DNA of 28,454 bases from JAAYJM01 sp964498585 (GTDB taxonomy: Bacteria; Bacteroidota; Ignavibacteria; Kapaibacteriales; UBA2268): contig CAZCHH010000045.1 of the NCBI GenBank assembly GCA_964498585.1, forward strand, positions 1 to 28,454. The letters are read 5' to 3'. Made by a program: the position numbers and the translations under genes. The notes under the pieces are model-generated. The model was not told where the DNA came from. It did not search any database and was given only the letters and a program-made list of their open reading frames with translations. This document shows, one piece after another, positions 7,826 through 14,634 of this stretch. The number at the start of each line of letters is the position of its first letter. Position 1 is the stretch's first letter.

Positions 7826-8527
7826 AAATAAATCATAATTTTTATTAAGAACATCTAATCCCCAAGATGTCCAACCTTCAATTTCATTTCGTGCAAAAAG
7901 TTCGATTCGTTCTTGAGTTGGAAACATTTTTTCAATACGTCTCATTACTTCATAAGGTTTTTCACTATGTTCTTTTCTTGGACTCCTAACTAATTGTTGA
8001 ATATTTCTAGCACCACGTGGAGTTGGAATCTTGCCACGCTTAAATAATAAGCATAATTCACAATTAGAAAGAGTATATTGACCTGGGTTATGGTTCATTT
8101 TATCCCATATAAAAGCAATTGTTCTATATTCAAATCCCCAAGCTTTACCTAATTCTAAAGCTTGTTCTAAATGAGGATTGGTTGACCACATAAATAATAG
8201 GCAGTTATCTTTAGCAATTTTTTGAACTGCTAGCTTTTTTAATTCACTTGTTTTTAAAGTTGGATATTTAAAAGCAGCAGTGCTAATAAATATATTTTTA
8301 GTTAAATCAATATTTTCAACATCTTTACTGCTTTTATCAAATTGCATTTTACCATTGTAATCCCAAGGAGGATCCGCATAAATAATATCAAATTTATTTA
8401 ATGGTAATTTAGGATATAATTCTTCTAAAGTATTGTGTTTAATTCTTTTTCTAAAATCTTCAATGTAAACCGAATAACCAGTTTGTTTGTTAATATCTCC
8501 ATTTTTATTTTCAATTATATTATTCAT
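7814..8527 (-). CDS. MT-A70 family DNA adenine N6-methyltransferase
   Basis: The 237-residue protein has the MT-A70 catalytic motif ADPPW (D52-W55), followed by the family patterns CLLFMWSTNPHLEQALELGKAW and SCELCLLFKRGK. A C-terminal block (HSEKPYEVMRRIEKMFP, RIELFAR, GWTSWG) completes the class. Bacterial MT-A70 members include DNA m6A methyltransferases, and M.MunI is one from memory. I predict it methylates adenine in CAATTG to protect against the adjoining endonuclease. The gene converges on the endonuclease gene with a 12-nt overlap. I chose the ATG at 8527 because the longer frame starts with TTG. A TAAATTTG box at 8566-8573 on this strand may be its promoter. Confidence 0.88.
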   Translation of the reverse strand: MNNIIENKNGDINKQTGYSVYIEDFRKRIKHNTLEELYPKLPLNKFDIIYADPPWDYNGKMQFDKSSKDVENIDLTKNIFISTAAFKYPTLKTSELKKLAVQKIAKDNCLLFMWSTNPHLEQALELGKAWGFEYRTIAFIWDKMNHNPGQYTLSNCELCLLFKRGKIPTPRGARNIQQLVRSPRKEHSEKPYEVMRRIEKMFPTQERIELFARNEIEGWTSWGLDVLNKNYDLFSKQ

Positions 8528-8630
8528 AGAACAAAAATTCAAGAAAAGTTATTAATTATTGATAGCAAATTTACAAAAATTATTTAGATTATAAAATTAG
8601 TTTATTTCTTAATTTTTTCATAATTCTTTG

Positions 8631-8753
8631 TTAATAACTTTTTTGTGGTTTATTATCTTTACCAAAACAACAGCCATTAACCGCAACAACTTCTTTACCA
8701 GTTTGATTTTCTATAAGTTTCTTTGCATTTGCAAAATTTATTATTTGATTATT
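8631..8753 (-). pseudogene. Restriction endonuclease fragment
   Basis: A 40-codon open stretch, in frame with and directly after the TAG of the next gene upstream, encodes NFANAKKLIENQTGKEVVAV followed by NGCCFGKDN and then stops at 8631. The GK-x-VxxVNGCCxGxDN pattern is one I associate with TdeIII/PmeII/EcoO109I-type endonucleases. In intact relatives I would expect it to continue into a FWxFISG segment, which is missing here. It has no start codon of its own near the conserved part. I call it a decayed internal fragment; the family assignment is from memory. Confidence 0.4.
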
Positions 8754-8927
8754 CTATTTTAAAGCAAGAATAATTGCATTTTGAATTGCATCATACCAAT
8801 TTATACAATCTCCAAGTTTTTCGGTTACTAATGAAATTTCATTTTCATTTAAATCTCTATTAAAAAAATCATTAGCAACATTTTGTAAGTCTTCTACCGT
8901 TAACTGATATACTATTTTTTCTTCCAT
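8754..8927 (-). CDS. Small hypothetical protein (57 residues)
   Basis: From the ATG at 8927, with a GGAAAA stretch about 10 nt upstream, this frame encodes a 57-residue acidic, probably helical protein: an opening MEEKIVYQLTVEDLQNVAND and an ending GDCINWYDAIQNAIILALK. It resembles small conserved proteins of unknown function that I have seen in Bacteroidota; I cannot give a role. A longer TTG-initiated version would start inside the hairpin repeat at 8977-9000 and is less likely. It lies between the two restriction-modification systems, next to an endonuclease fragment. Confidence 0.55.
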   Translation of the reverse strand: MEEKIVYQLTVEDLQNVANDFFNRDLNENEISLVTEKLGDCINWYDAIQNAIILALK

Positions 8928-8976
8928 ATTTTTTTTCCAGTTTGTTAATAAATTTAAAATACGAACTTTATCACTC

Positions 8977-9000
8977 CTTCCCAAGTTACACTTGGGAAAG
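8977..9000. repeat. CTTCCCAAGT hairpin repeat
   Basis: The arms CTTCCCAAGT and ACTTGGGAAAG flank a 3-nt loop. The same design recurs at 16252-16280, and a degraded half (TTTGGGAAGGAG) is at 20778-20789, so this is a dispersed small hairpin. Confidence 0.7.
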
Positions 9001-9068
9001 AAGAATATTAATAAATTATGGCGTTATTCTAATAATTAGAGTTACTCCATTATTTTTTTTAGAGTTAG

Positions 9069-9138
9069 GTAGCGAGATTGTTCTTTATAGAGCAAATTTC
9101 CTAACTCCTTCATTTTCGTTATGGCATCAAGAGTTCTG
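9069..9138 (+). repeat. Dispersed ~75-nt repeat, copy 3
   Basis: This is a counterpart of 348-424: TAGCGAGATTGTTCTT, GCAAATTTCCTAACTCCTT, CGTTATGG and AGAGTTCTGA in the same order. GAGTTAGG at 9062-9069 pairs with CCTAACTC at 9100-9107, forming a hairpin. It lies between the small 8754 gene and the end of the MjaI-like gene. Confidence 0.6.
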
Positions 9139-9190
9139 AACTTACTAAATATTTTATAAAAACTCATTAAAATCATAAAATTTGTAAAAA

Positions 9191-9892
9191 TCATAACTCT
9201 TTCAATCTTTCAATTTCAGAAGCAATATCATTAATAACTTCTTCATTTTTTATTTTGTCATCAATGCTATAAACCAGGAACACTTTCCCAGCATATTTTT
9301 CAGTAAAGTCATCAAAACTTGCCTTCATTCTTTCAGATGGAGAGTAGTTACCAAAGTTTGCTTTTGAAGTAACAGGTTTAATTTGTATTCCAAATGCTTT
9401 TTCATTTACAAATCCGAGATAATCAATATCGCCAGCGTGGTCAAGTTCCGAGTCGCTTTGAACAAAATTTACATCTTTAAATTTTTTAACGAGATTATCT
9501 TCAATTACAGATTTTTCTCTGATAAATCCGTCATAAGTCCTATTGATAGTAAGATTGTAAATATAATCAATGCAATCCTGAAGAGTTAACTGATTAAACG
9601 CTTCTGTCCACTCTGGAATCACAACTTCTTTAATTTTAGTATAAAGCCGTTCTCCTAATTCTTCCAGAACTTCCTTGGTTATTTTTGTTGGATTTTTTGT
9701 ATCGGTAAACGCTTTTTCAAAATACCATTTTTCCCATTCTTCAAAATTACTTGGCTGACATTCTCGTATTAAAGCCATTACAGTTCCAACTTTGCTTGGT
9801 CTTGAAAGTTGATAAGTTTGACAAGCATAGTTCAAAACTTTTTCTTTTTTTCCAAATTCTAATGAAAATTTTTTCTTAATCTCTTTTGCCAT
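9191..9892 (-). CDS. MjaI-like type II restriction endonuclease (predicted CTAG)
   Basis: This 233-residue protein matches my memory of the MjaI family, which cuts CTAG: SKVGTVMALIRECQPSNFEE near 33-52, VVIPEWTEAFNQLTLQDCID near 90-109, LTINRTYDGF near 114-123, and a catalytic stretch with D155/D157 (GDIDYLGFV) and Q170-x-K172 (GIQIKPV), followed by GKVFLVYS. The IQIKP form is a PD-(D/E)XK variant with Gln in the acidic position. I chose the ATG at 9892, with AAGAAG upstream, over the TTG at 9913. It overlaps the end of the methyltransferase gene by 17 nt, so the two are one operon and almost certainly one restriction-modification system. Confidence 0.78.
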   Translation of the reverse strand: MAKEIKKKFSLEFGKKEKVLNYACQTYQLSRPSKVGTVMALIRECQPSNFEEWEKWYFEKAFTDTKNPTKITKEVLEELGERLYTKIKEVVIPEWTEAFNQLTLQDCIDYIYNLTINRTYDGFIREKSVIEDNLVKKFKDVNFVQSDSELDHAGDIDYLGFVNEKAFGIQIKPVTSKANFGNYSPSERMKASFDDFTEKYAGKVFLVYSIDDKIKNEEVINDIASEIERLKEL

Positions 9893-11180
9893 TTGCTTCT
9901 TTATATAATTCAATAAATTTATTTTTTAATGAATAATCTTGAATAGTATCAATATTAGTTAAACCATTTTTGATTAAATGAGCATTTATAAATGTTTTAT
10001 TTTCTAAATAAAGATAACATAACAGGTTATTGTTAATATCATATTTTTCTTTATCATATTTTAAATATACTTTTTTCCCTTTAATTTTTTCTTTTAAATA
10101 TTCAATTGCTTTTCCATTTATAGTTTCGTTTTCCTTAATACCAATTAATCTAATTTTTAAATTATTGTTTAATTGGATAATCTCAGAACTTATTATATCC
10201 TTAACTGTAAAAGTTTCATTTCTGTTTGAATCGCTGTTTTTATCTATTTTAGAGCCGAATTGAAGTTTTTTCACATCAATTTTTTTATCAAGAATATGTG
10301 GGTCTTTAAAAATATATGGTAATTCAGATATTTTACTTTCAAAATCAATGTTATGTTCTTTTTGTTTTAAAAAGTTATATTCTGTTCCAATCAAATCAGT
10401 TTGTGCAGAATTTAATCTTTCTTTAATTATAGGAATAAATTCTGGATTTATTTCAATTCCAATAGAATTTCTATTCAGGTTCTTTGCAACAAGTGAAGTT
10501 GTTCCACTACCAACAAATGGGTCAAAGACAGTTTCACCAACGAACGAGAACATTTTAATTAATCTTTTAGGAAGTTCTTCCGGAAACATCGCTAGATGTT
10601 TGCCTTGTTTTACACCAGAAAAATTCCAATGTCCAGCAAAAAAAGTATTCCATTCTTCTGGGGTCATTTTTGATTGTTCTTTTTGCTCAGGAGTTGGTTT
10701 TGGAGCATCACCTAACTTCTTGAAGATAAGAATAAACTCATAATCAAGTTTAAGAATGCCATTCCTCGGATAAGGATAAGAACCCATCTGAACGCCTCCA
10801 CCGGTTGTGTGTGAAGTAGTTACTTTTTGCCAGATAATTGCTCCCATATAATCGAAGCCAATTGCTTCACAAAATTTGATAATTTCTTCTCTAATGGGAA
10901 TAACTTTGTATCTGCCATAATAGACTGAACGTGCAAACTGGTCTCCTATATTTACACAAAGACGGCAGCCATTATGAAGAATTCTGTAGCATTCTTTCCA
11001 TACTAAATTTAAATTGTTAATATATTCTTCGTAACTATGATGAAATCCAATTTGATTCTCTGTTCCGTAATCCTTTAACTGCCAGTATGGTGGTGAAGTT
11101 ATGACTAAATGCACTGAATTGTCTTTTATTTCAGGAATATACCGGCTATCGCCATTTATTATTGTATGTTGTGTATTCAT
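9876..11180 (-). CDS. DNA methyltransferase fused to a degenerate SNase-like domain
   Basis: Residues 1-260 are a beta-class DNA methyltransferase. Motif IV is TSPPYW (28-33), the form usual for N4-cytosine enzymes, and motif I is FDPFVGSGTT (219-228), followed by GIEINPEF. Residues about 323-430 look like a staphylococcal-nuclease OB fold: KIRLIGIKENE, then GKKVYLKYDKEKYD, then LCYLYLENKTFINAHLIKNGLTN. By eye, nuclease R35 and E43 match R344 and E352, but D40 becomes K349, R87 becomes N385 and the DGDT loop reads SSEI, so cleavage activity is unlikely. The gene is upstream of and overlaps the MjaI-like endonuclease. The predicted role is to protect CTAG, with the tail perhaps binding DNA or the partner. 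Confidence 0.88.
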   Translation of the reverse strand: MNTQHTIINGDSRYIPEIKDNSVHLVITSPPYWQLKDYGTENQIGFHHSYEEYINNLNLVWKECYRILHNGCRLCVNIGDQFARSVYYGRYKVIPIREEIIKFCEAIGFDYMGAIIWQKVTTSHTTGGGVQMGSYPYPRNGILKLDYEFILIFKKLGDAPKPTPEQKEQSKMTPEEWNTFFAGHWNFSGVKQGKHLAMFPEELPKRLIKMFSFVGETVFDPFVGSGTTSLVAKNLNRNSIGIEINPEFIPIIKERLNSAQTDLIGTEYNFLKQKEHNIDFESKISELPYIFKDPHILDKKIDVKKLQFGSKIDKNSDSNRNETFTVKDIISSEIIQLNNNLKIRLIGIKENETINGKAIEYLKEKIKGKKVYLKYDKEKYDINNNLLCYLYLENKTFINAHLIKNGLTNIDTIQDYSLKNKFIELYKEANGKRD

Positions 11181-11310
11181 TTGTTAATCAGTTTATAATA
11201 ATGTAGCAAAATTAAGAATATTATTATTTTTAATGTAGTAATTTGTAAAAAGACTTAATATTTTGTGATATTCCAAACGTAGTGAGTAATCTTTCTACTT
11301 CATTTACCAT

Positions 11311-11440
11311 AAAACTTGAGATTTCTCATTTCGTTACCAATGACATCTTTACTTTTGTCTGTCATTCTGAGCGGAGCGAAGAATCTCAAACGATTTGGTA
11401 GCAATGACTTGTGAGAATCTTCACTTCGTTCAGAATGACA
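11311..11440 (+). repeat. Dispersed palindromic repeat (GTCATTCTGAGCGG family), copy 3
   Basis: The 28-nt arms at 11361-11388 and 11412-11439 differ at about four positions. The lead-in (ACTTGAG, CCAATGACATCTTTACTTTTGTC) matches copy 1 at 6470-6655 and is in the same orientation. Its right arm contains the stop codon of the truncated methyltransferase frame at 11430-11552, so the element sits at the break point of that gene. Confidence 0.85.
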
Positions 11441-11552
11441 CTTTAATTGTATCTTTGAATGCAATTTGGTATAAATCAATTGAATTTTCGTCAATTGATT
11501 TTAATACATCTTTGCAATCACCTAATAATATTTTTGTGTCAATTGTTTTCAT
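11430..11552 (-). pseudogene. N-terminal stub of a DNA methyltransferase
   Basis: The 40-codon frame opens MKTIDTKILLGDCKDVLKSI and continues DENSIDL. This is the usual first strand of beta-class DNA methyltransferases just before a TSPPY motif. After SIDL the expected catalytic motif is absent; the frame runs on with unrelated residues and stops inside the palindromic repeat. Its ATG overlaps the end of the 71-residue gene upstream by 14 nt, as in a coupled operon. I infer a methyltransferase gene truncated by insertion of, or recombination at, the repeat. It is separate from the intact methyltransferase at 9876-11180. Confidence 0.55.
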
Positions 11553-11754
11553 ATATTTCTTTTACATCAAGGGCTTCGTTCACCTTACAATCAATATTTT
11601 CGATTTTAAAGTTATATTTCTTTTCATCTTCAATTGTTGAAATATTTTGAATATTATTTGTAAAATATTCAGAATATTCTTTTGCTTTTATTCGATTTTC
11701 TGCCTTAATTTTTACAATATAGGACTTTGTTAAAACTACTTCAAAAGTTTTCAT
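11539..11754 (-). CDS. Small hypothetical protein upstream of methyltransferase stub
   Basis: The 71-residue protein opens MKTFEVVLTKSYIVKIKAEN, reads AKEYSEYFTNNIQNISTIED in the middle, and closes NFKIENIDCKVNEALDVKEI. The alternating polar/hydrophobic N-terminus suggests beta strands and a helix. I recognise no function. Its ATG shares a base with the stop of a tiny upstream frame (TAATG), and its own end overlaps the methyltransferase stub by 14 nt, so the original arrangement was a tightly packed operon. Similar small proteins sit beside DNA methyltransferase genes in related bacteria as far as I remember, so an accessory role is possible. It may now be without a partner. Confidence 0.5.
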   Translation of the reverse strand: MKTFEVVLTKSYIVKIKAENRIKAKEYSEYFTNNIQNISTIEDEKKYNFKIENIDCKVNEALDVKEIYENN

Positions 11755-12046
11755 TATTCTGCGAATTTAGGTTTTATTTCTGAAAAAGTTACTTTATCTT
11801 TTTCAGTTCGATTTAATACTGTTTTTTTATGTTTATCAACTATTTTCATTCCTACTAATTTTGGTATTCTTATATGCAAATTATCGCTACTTTTCCAAGA
11901 TACTCACTTGCCCACTGGCTTGCTTGTTTTATTGTAATTAATTCGGTTGTTTGCATTCTATTTGTTTATTATTATTTATCAAAAATTTCTTTGTTTTCTA
12001 AAGTAATACTAATCCATTTTTTCACTTCCTCAATAATTTCGTTCAT
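11754..12046 (-). pseudogene. Broken small genes: HTH-like fragment and tiny ORFs
   Basis: Three short minus-strand frames follow each other. At 11972-12046 is a 24-residue peptide (MNEIIEEVKKWISITLENKE at its start). At 11870-11956 is MQTTELITIKQASQWASEYL followed by GK and then an early stop; TELITIKQASQWA is the beginning of a helix-turn-helix module I associate with the N-terminus of some bacterial DNA methyltransferases. From about 11890 another frame is open (LHIRIPKLVGMKIVDKHKKT onward) and ends at 11754, overlapping the next start (TAATG). A single-base frameshift would join the second and third. I read this as the decayed 5' part of the operon that includes 11430-11754. Confidence 0.4.
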
Positions 12047-12082
12047 ACAATATCTTTCCTGTTTCTAATCAATATAATTTAT

Positions 12083-12124
12083 CCAGATTCTAAATTCCAG
12101 ATTCCCAACTCCAGATTCCTACCT
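12083..12124. repeat. 14-bp tandem repeat, three copies, over the nuoH stop
   Basis: The units CCAGATTCTAAATT, CCAGATTCCCAACT and CCAGATTCCTACCT follow without gaps. The last includes the nuoH stop codon (12119-12121), so the repeat supplies the final residues and terminator triplet of that gene. Confidence 0.8.
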
Positions 12125-13162
12125 CCAAATCAAAATTCCAACTGCTGTTAGCACTATATTTACCAAAGCTAATGGTAAAAGAACTTTCCAGCCCAAATTC
12201 ATTAACTGGTCGTAACGGAAACGTGGAATTGACCACCTTACCCATATAAAGAATAAGCACATCAGAATAATTTTAATTAGAAAGCAAACGAACTGCGTAA
12301 TTGCTAAAGCGACTGAGCCAGCTTCCAAACCAATTAATTCATAATTAAAAGGTAACTGCCAGCCACCGAGATAAAGAAGAGAAATTATAGCAGAAGCTGT
12401 TGCCATATTAGCATATTCAGCAAGGAAGAACATACCGAATTTCATCCCGCTGTATTCAGTGTTATAACCACCGACAAGCTCTGGCTCAGCTTCAGGCAAA
12501 TCGAACGGAGCGCGGTTAGTTTCTGCAAAAGCTGCTACAAGGAATATAATAAATCCAAGTGGTTGTAAAAAAATGTTCCAGCGCAAACCCTGCTGCTGCA
12601 ATACAATGTCATTCAAGGAAAATGAGCCGGCAAGCATAAAAACGCCTATTATTGCAAGTCCCATTGATAGTTCGTAAGAAATCATCTGCGCTGAAGAACG
12701 CAATCCACCAAGTAAGGAATATTTATTATTAGATGACCAGCCGGCAAGAGTAATCCCATAAACACCGACTGAAGTCATTGCAAGCACGAACAAATATCCA
12801 ATGTTTAGGTTTGGAGCTACTCCCATATAAATAACTTTTTCACCGATTTGAATATAGTTCGCAAATGGAATAACGGAATATACAGCAATAGCCACACCAA
12901 GTGAGATTATTGGAGCCAAACTATGAAAACGCTTGTCAGCAGCATTCGGCACCAGATCTTCTTTCATAAATAGTTTCAGCACATCAGCAAATGGCTGAAG
13001 TGTTCCAAAAGGTCCAACGCGGTTAGGACCAATGCGATTCTGAATGAATGCTGAAACTTTACGTTCCAAATACACTAAAACCGCAGCCGCAGAAAGTATC
13101 ATCGAAATAATGAATAGTGCTTTTATTCCAACTTCAATCAAGAGCCATACAAATTCTGACAT
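12119..13162 (-). CDS. nuoH: NADH-quinone oxidoreductase subunit H
   Basis: NuoH is the membrane subunit of respiratory complex I at the junction with the hydrophilic arm, lining the quinone chamber. The 347-residue protein has about eight membrane helices and the family signatures YLERKVSAFIQNRIGPNRVG (32-51), GPFGTLQPFADVLKLFMKED, and the quinone-site loop AAFAETNRAPFDLPEAEPEL. RWSIPRFRYDQLM is near the end. No other nuo gene lies in this window, whereas nuoH is usually inside a nuo cluster, so it is isolated at least on these sides. Three 14-bp repeats cover its stop codon. The upstream gap (13163-13389) presumably contains its promoter. Confidence 0.96.
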   Translation of the reverse strand: MSEFVWLLIEVGIKALFIISMILSAAAVLVYLERKVSAFIQNRIGPNRVGPFGTLQPFADVLKLFMKEDLVPNAADKRFHSLAPIISLGVAIAVYSVIPFANYIQIGEKVIYMGVAPNLNIGYLFVLAMTSVGVYGITLAGWSSNNKYSLLGGLRSSAQMISYELSMGLAIIGVFMLAGSFSLNDIVLQQQGLRWNIFLQPLGFIIFLVAAFAETNRAPFDLPEAEPELVGGYNTEYSGMKFGMFFLAEYANMATASAIISLLYLGGWQLPFNYELIGLEAGSVALAITQFVCFLIKIILMCLFFIWVRWSIPRFRYDQLMNLGWKVLLPLALVNIVLTAVGILIWR

Positions 13163-13389
13163 ATTTTTAATTATTTAGTTTAAAAATATTATTCTTATAA
13201 TTACGAAAATAAGAAAAATTAATTTTAAACTGCAAAGAGAAAGTATTTTTTGTTTAATACCAAACTAATAATGAGAATAGCAAAATTTATAATCGATACC
13301 AACGTGGAGCAGTCGCGTTTATGAAGCAGATAATTCAAAAGAATATTAATAAAACATTTGCAAAATGTAAACATTGAAAATTACAGCTG
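13163..13389. other. Intergenic, promoter region of nuoH
   Basis: No gene is visible. A perfect hairpin ACATTT-GCA-AAATGT lies at about 13355-13369, and ACCAACGT followed by GCGTTTATGAAGCAGAT near 13298-13330 weakly resembles the repeat debris near 20628-20655. nuoH starts at the left edge and the hypothetical lipoprotein gene ends at the right. Confidence 0.5.
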
Positions 13390-14256
13390 TTAATTCATTA
13401 TTTCATTTCTCAAATTAGAAATATTTTTGCTGAAAGATTTTAATTCATCTTCAGTAAATGTGACGTTGTTATTTAATTTTTGTTTAAATATTACAAAAGC
13501 TGGCTTAATTTTCGATAAATACTCTTTATATTCTTTGTGCATTGGTTTGTCACCAAGTTTATCCCAGATATTTTTTAAAAGATGTTGAAGTGGAGCACCA
13601 TTTGCATTAAGATACTCAATAAATTTTGTCATTACTTGTTGATATTTGTCAGAATCTTGAAAACAATTTAAAATATAATATCCTTCAGTCATATACCCGA
13701 TAGCAAAATAAATAAGAAAGTCTTCATTTGAATTTTTTGCCTTTTGAACGACTTGTATTCTATCTGCTTTAAATCTCTTTTTCAAATCGTTAAACAAATC
13801 ATCATTTACTTCTCTATTTGTAAAAGCATTTTTATACTCTTCAAAATAATTATTTACAATAGAAGATAAATTCAAATCTGCCACATATCTTTGAAAGAGT
13901 TTATCGTAATCTTGAGTTTGTGTATGACCATTGATAATTTTCAAATATGCCATATCGGTGCATAGCATACCAAAGCGAATAAGCATCTTTGCTCTGTTGT
14001 CTGATTTATCATATTGCTCAGGATTTCCTATGCAATCGACTGCCGGAGCTCCTAATTTCTTTAGCAAAGTTGCGTATTCCATGAAATCAATGGAATTTTC
14101 GAGGTATTTTAAATTTTCATCATCAAGCAAAGTTTCTAACTGCTCTGCTATTTCTACTTTTTCATCTTGACCCTCTTTGCTGCAAGAAATAAAAGACAAT
14201 GATAACAGTAATATAATTGCAAATGCTTGGATTGATTTTTTTGTTGAAAATGACAT
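13390..14256 (-). CDS. Hypothetical lipoprotein
   Basis: The 288-residue protein has a lysine-containing leader and hydrophobic segment followed by a lipobox (LSFISC), predicting lipidation at C25. The mature part is predicted mostly helical and rich in Lys, Asp, Asn and aromatic residues, with no membrane span and no motif I recognise. The middle (FLIYFAIGYMTEGYYILNCF, about 175-194) is a hydrophobic helix pair flanked by charged helices. I cannot assign a function. It is flanked by gaps of over 200 bases on both sides, so it is probably transcribed alone. It is divergent from the lipoprotein protease at 14635, and both carry lipoboxes. Confidence 0.75.
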   Translation of the reverse strand: MSFSTKKSIQAFAIILLLSLSFISCSKEGQDEKVEIAEQLETLLDDENLKYLENSIDFMEYATLLKKLGAPAVDCIGNPEQYDKSDNRAKMLIRFGMLCTDMAYLKIINGHTQTQDYDKLFQRYVADLNLSSIVNNYFEEYKNAFTNREVNDDLFNDLKKRFKADRIQVVQKAKNSNEDFLIYFAIGYMTEGYYILNCFQDSDKYQQVMTKFIEYLNANGAPLQHLLKNIWDKLGDKPMHKEYKEYLSKIKPAFVIFKQKLNNNVTFTEDELKSFSKNISNLRNEIMN

Positions 14257-14634
14257 AAATTCTCCTTTTTTAAATCTGAAAAAAATTCAGTTTTTTATTC
14301 GATTTTCACAAGTAATCATTTTTTTTACTTTTAAAATTACGTAATTTTTAAAATAAAAAGAATTTTTTTTAAATATTTGTCAAATTTTAAATTAATTTTT
14401 TTTTATTTTCTAAAAAATATTTATTAATTTGTATTAAATGAGTTAACATAAGAATAATCAAAAAAGTAATATTATTTTTTGTTATTCTTAAAAAATAAAA
14501 AAAATTTAGAACTAATTGTTAATAAACTTAAATACTGGTTTAAGTTAAGCACTATTCAATTTCTTTAGCTAACTTTAACATAATTAAAATAAATATATAA
14601 TAAACAAACTAGTTGATTTTTTAAAGGAATTTTT
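14257..14634. other. AT-rich divergent promoter region
   Basis: No gene is visible in this 378-base stretch. It separates two divergent lipoprotein genes and is dominated by A and T runs, so it must contain both promoters. I could not pick a convincing pair of boxes. An AAAGGA ribosome-binding-like stretch lies at about 14623-14628, just before the 14635 start. Confidence 0.6.

Noticed and set aside
8631..8927. Programmed stop-codon readthrough joining the 57-residue protein to the following 40 codons
   Set aside because: The second part resembles a fragment of an unrelated enzyme and ends abruptly; chance in-frame placement is one in three.
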